A stretch of DNA of 64,000 nucleotides from Afipia sp. (GTDB taxonomy: Bacteria; Pseudomonadota; Alphaproteobacteria; Rhizobiales; Xanthobacteraceae). Under the pieces are notes generated by a model. That model was not told the origin of the DNA. It ran no database searches and worked only from the letters and a program-made list of their open reading frames with translations. The translations under genes and the position numbers were made by a program. Below, piece by piece: positions 1-9,602 of the stretch; the first letter of the stretch is position 1, and each line of letters starts with the position of its first letter. The DNA lies in the NCBI GenBank assembly GCA_024707075.1, contig JANQAK010000003.1, positions 186,001 through 250,000 on the forward strand, read 5' to 3'.

Positions 1-129
1 CGCCGGGCATGTGGCCGCGATGGAACCGGGCCTGTGGTTTTTGCACAGAAGCACCGGGGTTTCGCCGATCGGAACAAGCATTGATTTACGCCTTTCCCCC
101 GAACATTCGCGGCGGAAAGGAGCTGAACC

Positions 130-327
130 ATGCGGCAATTCATTCTTGCAATTGTGGGTGCGGGCGGCCTGTTCCTGCTTGCCGGCGCCACGCGGAACCA
201 CGGCTGGTATCTGGCCGATCAGGTGTGCGCCCGGGGAGCGATGCTGTGCGACAATCCGGGCTGGATACTCGTCACCCTCGCGGTGCTGCTGTTCGTTGCG
301 ACCATCCAGACCATCGCGAAAACGTGA
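130..327 (+). CDS. small two-helix membrane protein, unknown function
   Basis: This 65-residue protein has a hydrophobic N-terminal segment (about residues 4-20) and a second one (about 45-61). A short loop between them contains two cysteines, in ADQVCARGAMLCDNPGW. A good ribosome site (GGAAAGGAG) lies just before the ATG, which supports the start. It converges on the LapG-like gene, with only 13 bases between their ends. I do not recognise a family; it is most likely an inner-membrane hairpin with a periplasmic disulfide-capable loop. Confidence 0.6.
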   Translation: MRQFILAIVGAGGLFLLAGATRNHGWYLADQVCARGAMLCDNPGWILVTLAVLLFVATIQTIAKT

Positions 328-340
328 GAGGGTGATCGCC

Positions 341-1201
341 TTACATCGGCAGGGTTAGAACGAGTTCATCGGACGCCGCAGCCTGCGTGCCCGGAGCGGT
401 TGCTGACATGTCGGTGTCGGAGGCGGGATCGTGGGTGTCGATCTCCGCCGGCCGCACCTGCATCATGCTGCGCACGGCCTGCGCGAACATGGGTTGCTCG
501 AAGCGCTTGGCGCCTTCCGCATCGATCGCGAACAGGGGTCGGTATTTGCTGAGCCCGCTGTCGTCGATCATCACGAAGGTGCGATTGTCGAGGACGCGCC
601 AGCGCCCATCGGTCCGCGCCGTGACCACAGCGTGGTCTTCCCCGGTTGTCGTTTCACGAATGATGACGAGGCGAAGATCGTCCGCCGGCACGCCGGCCGC
701 GCGCAATGCGACCAGCTTGGCGATTGCATAGTCCTCGCAGTCGCCGGCCCCTGATGCGAGCGTGGCCAGCGGCGATGCCCAGCGGTCTTCGACGCCGTAT
801 TGCGCACGGTCGCTGACCGGGCGGATCGCCAGGTTGACCGCACGGTTGACCTCTCCGAGGCGGGCGAGACCCTCGCGGGCGGCGGCGACCTTCACGATCT
901 CGAGAAACTTGATGGCAGGGCGGGACGTGCAGCGCGCAGGGTCATTGCCGCAGCCGGCGATGATGGCGGCCTCCTTGGCAATCGTCTGCTCTACCTCCAG
1001 CCACTTGGCGCGGAGAGGACCATCGCTGAGCACGGACGTGGGAAGCCCGAAAGGCTCTGCGGCGGGGGATGGCTGAACGTCGGCAGGATCGGCGACGCTG
1101 TCACGCAACGCATAAGCTGCCGCGTGAGCGGTCCCACCCAACGCATTGATAGCGAATACAAATGCCAAAACGCCTGCGCGCGCAGTACTGAAAGCCGACA
1201 T
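341..1201 (-). CDS. LapG-like transglutaminase-fold cysteine protease (BTLCP family)
   Basis: This 286-residue protein has an N-terminal signal peptide ending near residue 27 (AHA). A papain/transglutaminase-like triad is visible: Cys in GDCEDYA, His in EDHAVV and Asp in VLDNRT. These are hallmarks of the bacterial transglutaminase-like cysteine proteinase family, which includes Pseudomonas LapG. LapG is a periplasmic protease that clips the N-terminal retention module of a giant type I-secreted adhesin and so releases it from the cell surface. The gene is divergent from such an adhesin and its exporter, which fits that role. The usual c-di-GMP-binding inhibitor LapD is not in this window. 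The family call is strong; the substrate is inferred from position. Confidence 0.85.
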   Translation of the reverse strand: MSAFSTARAGVLAFVFAINALGGTAHAAAYALRDSVADPADVQPSPAAEPFGLPTSVLSDGPLRAKWLEVEQTIAKEAAIIAGCGNDPARCTSRPAIKFLEIVKVAAAREGLARLGEVNRAVNLAIRPVSDRAQYGVEDRWASPLATLASGAGDCEDYAIAKLVALRAAGVPADDLRLVIIRETTTGEDHAVVTARTDGRWRVLDNRTFVMIDDSGLSKYRPLFAIDAEGAKRFEQPMFAQAVRSMMQVRPAEIDTHDPASDTDMSATAPGTQAAASDELVLTLPM

Positions 1202-1764
1202 GTGACGCCCCGTGTCCGGACATCGGCTCGCAATGGTCTGCCAGCTCGTGACCGGATCTTTTCGTCACAAGCTGTAGGGCGCAGACGCTTTTCAGCGCCT
1301 TAAGCGGAGGGGCAAAGTGCGATTTGGATTCAAATATGCGCAACTAGCGCTGAGCGGATTGTGTAAAATTGTAGATAGGGCTAACGCGCGTCCGCTCCAT
1401 CTATAAATGTACATAGACCTCAGTAATCATAATATATATAGCGTAATATCAGTAGAATTTAGCTATAGAATCTTTGAACAAAAGATATTTCCACATTTTT
1501 GGGGCGTGCGGGGCGTTGCTTTTAGGCTCGATTGGCCTCGGAAGGGCATTTCAAAGTTTGTACTGCGAGGGGAAATATCGATTTTAACTCATGGATTTAG
1601 AATATGACGCCGCGCTTACTCAGTCATCCCGGCGCAACTTTACTTAAAATCAGCGCGTTAAATCATGTTGTTTAGTTCAATCCACTATGGAGCCGTAGTC
1701 TTTGATGCTATGAATTCCGGATTATCGATTTCTTAAGATTAATTTTTGGGACGGGCGGGCTGCA
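1202..1764. other. AT-rich divergent intergenic region upstream of the adhesin
   Basis: About 560 bases separate the protease and adhesin start codons. From about 1320 to 1750 the composition falls well below the surrounding G+C, with stretches such as TCATAATATATATAGCG. No convincing gene is present: a 66-codon frame at 1407-1607 has no ribosome site and no recognisable features. The region probably carries both promoters and binding sites for a repressor that prefers AT-rich DNA. That regulatory role is an inference. Confidence 0.5.
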
Positions 1765-4700
1765 TTGAATTTTGCTGGACCATTTGACGCCAAATCTCTG
1801 AGCGACTCCCCAGTTTCGCTGGATGGAGAGGGTTTTGTGTTCGGCGCGAAGCCGGGCTTTGTCCAGCATCATCCGTCGGACGCCCACATCGTCGTGCCCG
1901 ACGCGCACCTGCTGTTTTCCGGCAATTACGTGCGGATCGGCAGTGATCTGATCATCTCAAGCGCCGATCAGAAATTCGTCGTCGGAAACTACTTCAAGGG
2001 CGAAGCCAGACCGGCGCTTATATCCAACGATGGCGCGACGCTCTCCGGCCAGATCGTGGACGCGCTGACCGGTCACGTTCACTACGCACAGGCGGCGGGA
2101 GCCGCACCTGCCGCAGCCCAGGTGATCGGCCACGTCCTGAAGATGTCCGGAAGCGCCACCGCGATCCGCAACGGCGTATCGATCGAACTTCATATCGGCG
2201 ACGCCGTTCAGAAGGGTGACGTGGTCCAGACCGGATCGGACTCGTCGATCGGCATGACGTTCGTCGATGGCAGCGCATTCGGCATGACCTCGAACGCGCG
2301 CATGGTGCTCAACGAGATGATCTACGATCCGAATGGATCGTCGAACTCGTCGTTGATCAGCCTGGTTCAGGGTACAATCACCTTCGTCGCGGGCCAGACC
2401 GCCAAGAACGGCAACATGCGCGTCGAGACGCCGGTTGCCACCATGGGCATTCGCGGCACGGCGGTGCTGGTGGAGATCGCGGCCGACAACGGTCCGACCA
2501 AGTTTTCCGTGCTGGTCGAGCCGGATGGGCACACCGGCTCCTACAACCTGTATGACAAGACCACCGGCCAGTTGATCGGCACAGTATCGCAGGCCGGGCA
2601 GGTGACGTTCGTTTCGGTCGGCGGCATCGGTCAGCCGCCCACCGCGATCGAACAGCTCAAGACGCTTCAGGACCAGCAGCAGGAAAAGGCCCTCATCCAG
2701 CAGGTTTTCCAGCTCTATTTTCCGAACTACAATCCGGACAATTCCAATCCGAAGTCACAGAAATTCGGGTCGACCAGCTACAACAACCTCGCCGAAATCA
2801 CCTTCACGACGACGACCAACCAGCAGCATACATTCCTGACGCAGATCGAACTTCGATTTGCCGTGATCGATCCTAATACGGGCGTCGTCACCTACCAGAA
2901 CCGGATTTTCTACAATACCAAGGCGCAATTTTCCGCCATTCCGGTTTTTGGCGATCAGGCATTTGTTTCGACCACGGAGACGTTCAAGTTCATGGACGTC
3001 GTCAGGATCGACGATCCGGATATTGGAAACGGGCCGTTCTACGACATCGGCGTACCGTTCGTTGCCGGCAGCGCGCTCATCCTCAGCGCGATCAGCACGA
3101 CAACGGCGCCGAGTGAGGCCGCGCTCAAGGAACTGCTCACCATCAACCAGACGACCGGCGAGGTGATGTTTAACCGGCAGGATTTCAACTTCCTCGACGA
3201 TGGCGAAACGGTCAAATACGTCATCCGGGTCACGGCCACGTCCGGCCCCGACACCGGATATGTCGAGATTCCTGTCACGATCACCGGCGCCAACGATGTG
3301 CCCGTGTTCGGCACGCCGGTTGCGGTCGAACTGCATGAAATCGGAATCGTGCCTCCGGAAACAGTGCCGCCGACCAATGGCGATGGCGTATTGCAGGAAA
3401 CAATCACGCTTCATTTCACCGATGCTGATTTCAGTGAAACCGGCAGCAACTACGCCGTGGACGTTTCCGCAGTCAGCACGACCGGCTCCACGGCGGGATT
3501 TGCTCCCGCCACGCTGGAGGCCACGCTTCGGGATTTCTTCAGTTTCGCTGCGACGCCGGTCACCAAGGACGTCAATCACACCGATGGTTATATTCACGGC
3601 ACGTTCCATGCCGCCGACAAGGCCTTCGACTATCTCGCCGAAGGCGAGCAACTGGTCATCACCTATACCGTCGAACTGACCGAGCAGGATTACGGCGGCG
3701 CGCATTTTTATCAGAGCTTCACGGTCACGATCATTGGGTCGAACGATATGCCGGTGATTGCTCTGGCCGATCTTGGGCAGACAGCCACGCTCACCGAAAC
3801 TGTCGGCGAAACGGGCGACACCACGCCGGACGTGCCAGATCCTGCATCGGGCGTTATTCACTTCAGCGACGCCGATCTCACGGATCGCCCGACGGCTTCC
3901 GTTACGTTACAAAGTGCCACCTATGTAAGCGTGAGCGGCGCCACGCTTGCTCTGACGACCGATCAGTTCAACGCCATCAAGAACGCTTTCGTGATTACGC
4001 AGGCGGGGAACACGAACAACGGCGGGATCGTCTGGTCCTACAGCATTCCCGACAACGAACTCGACTTTCTCGCCAAGGGCGAAAAGGTCGTTCTGACCTC
4101 GACGATTGAAATCGACGATCATCACGGCGGAACGACGAGCACGACCGTTACGATCAACATTTTCGCCGGCACCAACGACAAGCCCGTCATTACGTCGGAA
4201 GATCTGGCGGGCGCTGTCACCGAACCGGTGACGCCATCGGGTGATTTGACCGACGCTGGCGTTATCGCTTTCACCGACACCGACCTGACCGATGTGCATC
4301 TCGTCTCGCCGACCGGGACGCCGATCGGCCCAGCACTCGGTTCGCTGGCTGTCGTTCAAAATCAGGACACCACGGGGACGGGGCTCAATGGTCAATTGAC
4401 CTGGACCTACACGGTCGCTGCGTCCGCCGTCGAGTACCTTGCAAAGGATGAAACGCGGGTCGAGAAGTTCACCATCACGCTCAACGACCAGAATGGCGGC
4501 CTGATCACCAAAGAGATCGATGTCACCATTACCGGCACCAACGATGACGCCATCGTCAGCGTCGCGGCGGGCGACCACGATGCGGGCGCGGTGACTGAAG
4601 ATGCGCACACTGCTGGCAGCGAGACGACAAGCGGCACCTTGTCGTTCAGCGACGTCGACGTGATCGACACCCACATCGTCAACGCGGTGCCTGTCGGAAC

Positions 4701-6273
4701 GACGCTCGGAACATTGACGGCGGTCAAGACCACGGACACGAGCGGCGGCACCGGCGGCTCGATCACCTGGACCTATGACGTTGCGAACAGTGCGATCCAG
4801 TATCTGGCCGCGGGTGAGCACAAAGACGAGACGTTTACAGTTTCCGTGTTCGACGGAACCAGCACAGTCACCAAGGATGTGGTTGTCACCATAACGGGCA
4901 CCAACGACGTGCCGGTGATCGCTGGCATCTCGGCGGGAGAGGTCACCGAAGATTCCGCGCTCGATAGCGGCAATCTGGTCGCCAACGGATTACTGACGAT
5001 CAATGATGCCGATCACGACCAATCAGCATTCGTGGCACAGGCCTCCACCGCCGGCAGCAACGGTTACGGCACGTTCTCGGTCGACGTGAACGGGCATTGG
5101 ACCTACACGGCGGATAACAGCCAGACGGCAATCCAGCAGCTTGGCGATGGCGAGAGCCTGACAGACACGTTCACCGTACATTCGTTCGATGGAACGGCCG
5201 ATCAGGTGGTGACGGTCACCATTCACGGCACAAACGACGTGCCGGTCATTGCAGGTGTTGCGGGAGGAGATGTCACGGAGGATACCGCGCTCGACGGCGG
5301 CAATCTGGTCGCCAACGGATTACTGACGATCAATGATGCGGATCACGACCAGTCGACGTTCGTAGCGCAGGCCTCAACCGCCGGTAGCAACGGCTACGGG
5401 GCCTTCACGCTCGATGCGGCGGGCCACTGGACCTACACCGCGGATAACAGCCAGACGGTAATCCAGCAGCTTGGTGATGGCCAGAGTCTGACGGATGCAT
5501 TCACCGTGCATTCGTCCGATGGATCGGCTGACCAATTGGTAACTGTCACCATTCACGGCACAAACGACGCGCCCGCCATGAATATCGACAACGTGACGCC
5601 CGTTGAACTGGACGGCAATGGCGTGATGAAGGTATCGGGCGTCACGGTGTCCGATGTCGATGCGGGAAGCGATACGTTCTCCGTCACCGCTGTCGCAGAT
5701 AACGGGTCGGTTGCGACTGTCGGCGGCCATTCTCTTGATCCTGATGTTCCCGGCGGGGGTTTCACTGGAACCTTTGCACAGATCACCAGTCTGTTCACCG
5801 ATGGCGCGATCTATACGCCGAACTACGCTTCGCTGACCGACACCGACATGGTGACGCTGACCGTCACGGACGGTCATAGCGGCAGCGACACCGTGAATTT
5901 CATCTTCAAGCAGTATGAGCCAAACGGCGGTGTGACGCTGAATGGCACCACAGGGAAGGACTGGATTCTGTCGAGTACCGGCGATGACTTCATGATGGGG
6001 AATGGTGGCGGCGACAACTTCGTGTTCGCGGCCCAGTCCGGTCAGGACACGATCACGGACTTCCATTCCGGCACCGACCATATCGTGCTGAACGGCTACG
6101 GCACGCCGTTTACCGATGAGACGTCTTTCAACGCTTGGCTGGATACCCAAGTGACTGAGACTAGCGGTAACGCCGTGATCCATCTCGACGCCAACGATTC
6201 GATCACGCTGACGAGCGTGGCGAAAGCCAATCTCTCGGCCCATGATTTCATCATCCATCCGGCTGGCGCCTGA
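1765..6273 (+). CDS. large type I-secreted adhesin with FecR domain and VCBS/cadherin-like repeats
   Basis: This 1502-residue protein is acidic and rich in Thr, Asp and Gly. After about 105 residues comes an Ala-rich stretch (AQAAGAAPAAAQ, residues 108-119), then a FecR-type domain (about 121-240, containing GDAVQKGDVVQTG and ETPVATMGIRGTAV). A series of VCBS/cadherin-like repeats follows, each closing with ITGTND or IHGTND. The C-terminus (about 1390-1502) has GTTGKDWILSSTGDD and DTITDFHSGTDHIVL, typical of type I secretion targets. There is no Sec signal. The start is TTG; an in-frame stop lies at 1711-1713 with no ATG between, and a GTG at 1837 with GGAGAG upstream is an alternative. The transporter genes follow directly, so this is probably their cargo, a surface-held biofilm or attachment protein. 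Confidence 0.85.
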   Translation: MNFAGPFDAKSLSDSPVSLDGEGFVFGAKPGFVQHHPSDAHIVVPDAHLLFSGNYVRIGSDLIISSADQKFVVGNYFKGEARPALISNDGATLSGQIVDALTGHVHYAQAAGAAPAAAQVIGHVLKMSGSATAIRNGVSIELHIGDAVQKGDVVQTGSDSSIGMTFVDGSAFGMTSNARMVLNEMIYDPNGSSNSSLISLVQGTITFVAGQTAKNGNMRVETPVATMGIRGTAVLVEIAADNGPTKFSVLVEPDGHTGSYNLYDKTTGQLIGTVSQAGQVTFVSVGGIGQPPTAIEQLKTLQDQQQEKALIQQVFQLYFPNYNPDNSNPKSQKFGSTSYNNLAEITFTTTTNQQHTFLTQIELRFAVIDPNTGVVTYQNRIFYNTKAQFSAIPVFGDQAFVSTTETFKFMDVVRIDDPDIGNGPFYDIGVPFVAGSALILSAISTTTAPSEAALKELLTINQTTGEVMFNRQDFNFLDDGETVKYVIRVTATSGPDTGYVEIPVTITGANDVPVFGTPVAVELHEIGIVPPETVPPTNGDGVLQETITLHFTDADFSETGSNYAVDVSAVSTTGSTAGFAPATLEATLRDFFSFAATPVTKDVNHTDGYIHGTFHAADKAFDYLAEGEQLVITYTVELTEQDYGGAHFYQSFTVTIIGSNDMPVIALADLGQTATLTETVGETGDTTPDVPDPASGVIHFSDADLTDRPTASVTLQSATYVSVSGATLALTTDQFNAIKNAFVITQAGNTNNGGIVWSYSIPDNELDFLAKGEKVVLTSTIEIDDHHGGTTSTTVTINIFAGTNDKPVITSEDLAGAVTEPVTPSGDLTDAGVIAFTDTDLTDVHLVSPTGTPIGPALGSLAVVQNQDTTGTGLNGQLTWTYTVAASAVEYLAKDETRVEKFTITLNDQNGGLITKEIDVTITGTNDDAIVSVAAGDHDAGAVTEDAHTAGSETTSGTLSFSDVDVIDTHIVNAVPVGTTLGTLTAVKTTDTSGGTGGSITWTYDVANSAIQYLAAGEHKDETFTVSVFDGTSTVTKDVVVTITGTNDVPVIAGISAGEVTEDSALDSGNLVANGLLTINDADHDQSAFVAQASTAGSNGYGTFSVDVNGHWTYTADNSQTAIQQLGDGESLTDTFTVHSFDGTADQVVTVTIHGTNDVPVIAGVAGGDVTEDTALDGGNLVANGLLTINDADHDQSTFVAQASTAGSNGYGAFTLDAAGHWTYTADNSQTVIQQLGDGQSLTDAFTVHSSDGSADQLVTVTIHGTNDAPAMNIDNVTPVELDGNGVMKVSGVTVSDVDAGSDTFSVTAVADNGSVATVGGHSLDPDVPGGGFTGTFAQITSLFTDGAIYTPNYASLTDTDMVTLTVTDGHSGSDTVNFIFKQYEPNGGVTLNGTTGKDWILSSTGDDFMMGNGGGDNFVFAAQSGQDTITDFHSGTDHIVLNGYGTPFTDETSFNAWLDTQVTETSGNAVIHLDANDSITLTSVAKANLSAHDFIIHPAGA
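4906..5565 (+). repeat. two near-identical tandem 330-bp VCBS repeat units
   Basis: Units 4906-5235 and 5236-5565 each encode 110 residues beginning DVPVIAG and ending TVTIHGTN. They are far more alike, in protein and in DNA, than the other repeats of the adhesin. For instance GGCAATCTGGTCGCCAACGG occurs unchanged in both. This points to recent duplication or ongoing homogenization. Confidence 0.85.
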
Positions 6274-6426
6274 CGGCTGGCGGGCGACGTTAACTGCGTT
6301 ATCTCCCGCGTCCCAAATGCCCCGGGAATTATGGCATAATCCCCTGCATAGAGGCGAAACCGTCGCCGACAAATGATATGGTGGCGCGAGCCACAATGGC
6401 CATTTCCGATCGGCTAGAACGCATCA

Positions 6427-8190
6427 ATGCAGCACGCAAAGACATCACATCAGGGGCATTCGCCCCGTTCCGAACTCGGTGCCGCGCTGCATGCCTGCCG
6501 CAGCGCGTTCGTCGGCGTCGGCGTGATGAGCTGCGTCATCAATATCCTTTACCTGACCGGCTCTTTCTTCATGCTGGAGGTCTACGACCGTGTGCTGCCG
6601 AGCCGCAGCATTCCGACGCTGGTCGGCCTCATCGTGCTGGCGGGCGGTCTCTACGTGGTTCAGGGCATCCTTGACCTGATCCGCAGCCGCATCCTGATCC
6701 GGATCGGATCGACGCTGGACGAAATGCTGAGCCGCCGGGTCTACGAAATCGTCGTGCGGATGCCGCTGCTGATCGGCAACCGCAGCGAGGGGCTTCAGCC
6801 GCTGCGCGATCTCGATAACGTTCGCTCGTTCCTGTCCGGCATGGGGCCGGGCGCGCTGTTCGACCTGCCGTGGCTGCCGCTTTATCTGGCGATCTGTTTC
6901 GCCTTTCACCCGCTGATCGGCGTCACCGCGCTGGTCGGCGCTATTATCCTGATCGTGCTGACCATCCTCACCGAGTACCTGACCCACGACCCCATGAAGC
7001 GCTCCACGGGCCTGGCGATGCGGCGGCAGGACCTCGCGCTGTCCAGCCGCCGGAATGCCGAAGTGCTGACCGCCATGGGCATGGCGGGCCGCGTCGGCAG
7101 GCGCTGGGAGGATTCCAACCGCGATTATCTCGCCAGCAATCAGCGGGCCAGCGATGTCGCGGGCGGCCTCGGCGCCATCGCCAAGGTGATGCGGATGATG
7201 CTGCAATCCGCCGTGCTGGGCGTCGGCGCCTATCTGGTCATCAACCAGCAGGCGACGGCGGGCATCATCATCGCGGGGTCGATCCTGAGCGCGCGGGCGC
7301 TGGCGCCGGTCGATCTGGCTATCGCGCACTGGAAGGGCTTTGTCGCCGCGCGGCAAAGCTGGCATCGCCTCAACCGGCTGCTCAGCATGATGCCCGAGCA
7401 GGCTGCACCGACCCTGCTGGAAACGCCGTCCGGCAAGCTCTCCGTCGAGACGCTAACCGTCAGTCCGCCGGGCGAGCAGAAGGCGGTCGTTCACGACATT
7501 ACGTTCGCTCTGGAGGCCGGTCAGGCCGTGGGTGTCATCGGCCCTAGCGGTTCCGGCAAATCCTCCCTGGTGCGCGCGCTGGTGGGCGTCTGGCAGCCGC
7601 TGCGCGGCAAGGTGCGCCTCGATGGTGCAGCGCTCGATCAATGGTCGCCGGAAATCCTCGGCCGCCATATCGGCTACCTGCCGCAGGACGTCGAATTGTT
7701 CGCCGGCACCATCGCGCAGAACATTTCGCGCTTCGAGGACAATGCGTCATCCGACGATATCATCGCCGCGGCGCGCGAAGCGCGCGTCCATGACATGATT
7801 ATCGGCATGAAGGACGGCTACGATACCCAGATCGGCGATCAGGGCAGCGTGCTGTCGGCCGGGCAGGCGCAGCGCATTGCGCTGGCCCGCGCGCTCTATG
7901 GCAATCCGTTCCTCGTGGTGCTGGACGAGCCCAACTCCAATCTCGACAGCGAAGGCGACGCCGCGCTGAACAAGGCGGTTCTCGCGGTTCGCGAGCGCGG
8001 CGGCGTGGTGGTCGTGGTCGCGCATCGCCCGATCGGCATCGAGAGCGTCGATCTGGTTCTGGTGCTGAAGGACGGACGGGTGCAGGCGTTTGGTCCGAAG
8101 GACAGTGTTCTCGGTCAGGTGCTGCAACGCCCGATAGCCGTACCGCCCGCGATCAAGATCGTGTCCGACAAGGGAGGAGCGCAATCATGA
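6427..8190 (+). CDS. type I secretion ABC transporter (PrtD/HlyB-like permease-ATPase)
   Basis: This 587-residue half-transporter has an N-terminal membrane domain of about six helices (residues 27-300) fused to an ABC ATPase. Visible motifs are Walker A GPSGSGKSS (372-380), signature LSAGQAQ (476-482), Walker B LVVLDEP (496-502) and the H-loop histidine in AHRP (about 532). It lacks an N-terminal C39 peptidase domain, as expected for exporters of large RTX/VCBS proteins rather than bacteriocins. The gene follows the adhesin by about 150 bases and overlaps the adaptor gene start by four bases (ATGA), which indicates translational coupling. The outer-membrane TolC partner is not in the window. 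Confidence 0.92.
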   Translation: MQHAKTSHQGHSPRSELGAALHACRSAFVGVGVMSCVINILYLTGSFFMLEVYDRVLPSRSIPTLVGLIVLAGGLYVVQGILDLIRSRILIRIGSTLDEMLSRRVYEIVVRMPLLIGNRSEGLQPLRDLDNVRSFLSGMGPGALFDLPWLPLYLAICFAFHPLIGVTALVGAIILIVLTILTEYLTHDPMKRSTGLAMRRQDLALSSRRNAEVLTAMGMAGRVGRRWEDSNRDYLASNQRASDVAGGLGAIAKVMRMMLQSAVLGVGAYLVINQQATAGIIIAGSILSARALAPVDLAIAHWKGFVAARQSWHRLNRLLSMMPEQAAPTLLETPSGKLSVETLTVSPPGEQKAVVHDITFALEAGQAVGVIGPSGSGKSSLVRALVGVWQPLRGKVRLDGAALDQWSPEILGRHIGYLPQDVELFAGTIAQNISRFEDNASSDDIIAAAREARVHDMIIGMKDGYDTQIGDQGSVLSAGQAQRIALARALYGNPFLVVLDEPNSNLDSEGDAALNKAVLAVRERGGVVVVVAHRPIGIESVDLVLVLKDGRVQAFGPKDSVLGQVLQRPIAVPPAIKIVSDKGGAQS

Positions 8191-9584
8191 AAGGGCCGAC
8201 CCTCGCAGGCACCGAACGCACCCTCCGCGGCATCCTGAACGCGATTTTTTCACCGCTGGAGCGTCTTTCGATTTTTAAAAGTCTCGACCAGCCGGGATCC
8301 CGCGGCTCGATCCGCTTTCACCTGATCGTGGGACTGGTCGTCGTTACGCTGCTGACCTGCGGGCTAGGCGGCTGGGCCTCCACCGCGCAAATCTCCGGCG
8401 CGCTGATCGCACCGGGCTCCATCGTCGTCGATTCCAACGTCAAGAAAGTGCAGCATCCGACTGGTGGCGTCGTCGGCGAGGTGAGGGCGCGCGACGGCGA
8501 CCGCGTCAAGGCCGGCGATGTCGTGGTGCGCCTCGACGATACGATCACCAAGGCCAGCCTCGCGATCGTCACAAAGGGCCTCAACGGGCTTCTGGCGCGC
8601 AGGGCGCGGCTGCTGGCCGAGCAGGACGGCGCGGAGCGGATTACGTTTCCGCCGGAGCTGATGGAGTCGTTCGCCGATCCCGAGGTGCAGTCGCTGATCG
8701 GAAACGAGATCAAGCTGTTTCAGGTCCGCTCGTCGGGGCGTGTCGGCCAGAAGGCCCAGCTCAAGGAGCGCATCTTGCAGCTCAAGGAAGAAATCAGCGG
8801 TCTGGAAGCCCAGGAAAACGCCAAGTCGCGCGAGATCGAACTCATTCAGAAAGAACTTGTGGGCGTCCGCGACCTGTTCGCCAAGAATCTCGTGCAGATT
8901 TCCCGGCTGACGGTGCTGGAGCGGGACGCCGCGCGGCTGGATGGCGACCGCGCGCAGTTCGTCGCCCAGAAGGCGCAGGCCAAGGGCAAGATCACCGAAA
9001 TCGAGTTGCAGATCATCCAGATCGACAAGGATCTCTCCAGCGAAGTTTCCAAGGAAATGCGCGAGATCAACGACAAGATCGGCGAGTTCGTCGAGCGCAA
9101 GGTGACTGCCGAGGATCAACTGCGCCGCATCGACATCCGCGCGCCGCAGGACGGCATGGTGCTCCAGTCCACGGTGCATACCGTGGGCGGCGTCATCACC
9201 GCCGGCGACGCCATCATGCTGATCGTGCCGGAATCCGATAACCTCTCCGTCGAGGCCAAGGTCAACCCGCAGGATATCGATCAACTGCGGATCGGGCAGA
9301 AGACCCTACTGCGGCTCTCGGCCTTCAACCAGCGCACCACGCCGGAACTGAACGGGACGATCAGCCGCATTTCGCCGGATACCACGACCGATCAGCGCAC
9401 GGGCCAGAGCTATTACACCATCCGCGTGTCCCTGCCGCCGGAAGAAGTGGCGAAGCTCGGCGACGTCAAACTGATCCCCGGCATGCCGGTCGAGGCTTTT
9501 GTGCAGACCGGCGAACGCACCATGATATCCTATCTCGCGAAGCCGCTGAGCGACCAGCTCATGCGCGCGTTCCGGGAAAAGTGA
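8187..9584 (+). CDS. HlyD/PrtE-type membrane fusion protein
   Basis: This 465-residue periplasmic adaptor has a cytoplasmic N-terminal tail and one transmembrane helix at about residues 47-66. A beta-barrel/lipoyl half-motif follows (VQHPTGGVVGEV, RDGDRVKAGDVVVRLDD). Next come long coiled-coil helices (about 150-310) and the second lipoyl/barrel part (RIDIRAPQDGMV through SYYTIRVSLP). Length and order match type I secretion adaptors, which link the ABC protein to TolC. It overlaps the ABC gene (ATGA) and is followed 18 bases later by the cyclase gene, so it sits inside one likely transcript. Confidence 0.92.
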   Translation: MKGPTLAGTERTLRGILNAIFSPLERLSIFKSLDQPGSRGSIRFHLIVGLVVVTLLTCGLGGWASTAQISGALIAPGSIVVDSNVKKVQHPTGGVVGEVRARDGDRVKAGDVVVRLDDTITKASLAIVTKGLNGLLARRARLLAEQDGAERITFPPELMESFADPEVQSLIGNEIKLFQVRSSGRVGQKAQLKERILQLKEEISGLEAQENAKSREIELIQKELVGVRDLFAKNLVQISRLTVLERDAARLDGDRAQFVAQKAQAKGKITEIELQIIQIDKDLSSEVSKEMREINDKIGEFVERKVTAEDQLRRIDIRAPQDGMVLQSTVHTVGGVITAGDAIMLIVPESDNLSVEAKVNPQDIDQLRIGQKTLLRLSAFNQRTTPELNGTISRISPDTTTDQRTGQSYYTIRVSLPPEEVAKLGDVKLIPGMPVEAFVQTGERTMISYLAKPLSDQLMRAFREK

Positions 9585-9602
9585 CGGATATCGGCCTGCG
9601 GC

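Noticed and set aside
1248-1267. GTGAC...GTCAC inverted repeat upstream of the LapG-like gene as a Crp site
   Set aside because: The gap is 11 bases, whereas Crp/Fnr sites need six between TGTGA-like halves. The spacing does not fit.
1407-1607. 66-codon frame in the AT-rich leader
   Set aside because: No ribosome site, no conservation clue, and composition typical of chance frames in AT-rich DNA.
6300-6350. GGGAATTATGGCATAATCCC hairpin between adhesin and ABC transporter as a terminator
   Set aside because: The stem is short with a bulge and has no T-run. It may only be a minor processing site, so it is not listed as a feature.
5374-6396. A 340-codon minus-strand frame opposite the adhesin 3' end, and similar ones at 2755-3861 and 3907-4821
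   Set aside because: They mirror the repetitive adhesin codons and have no ribosome sites or recognisable domains.
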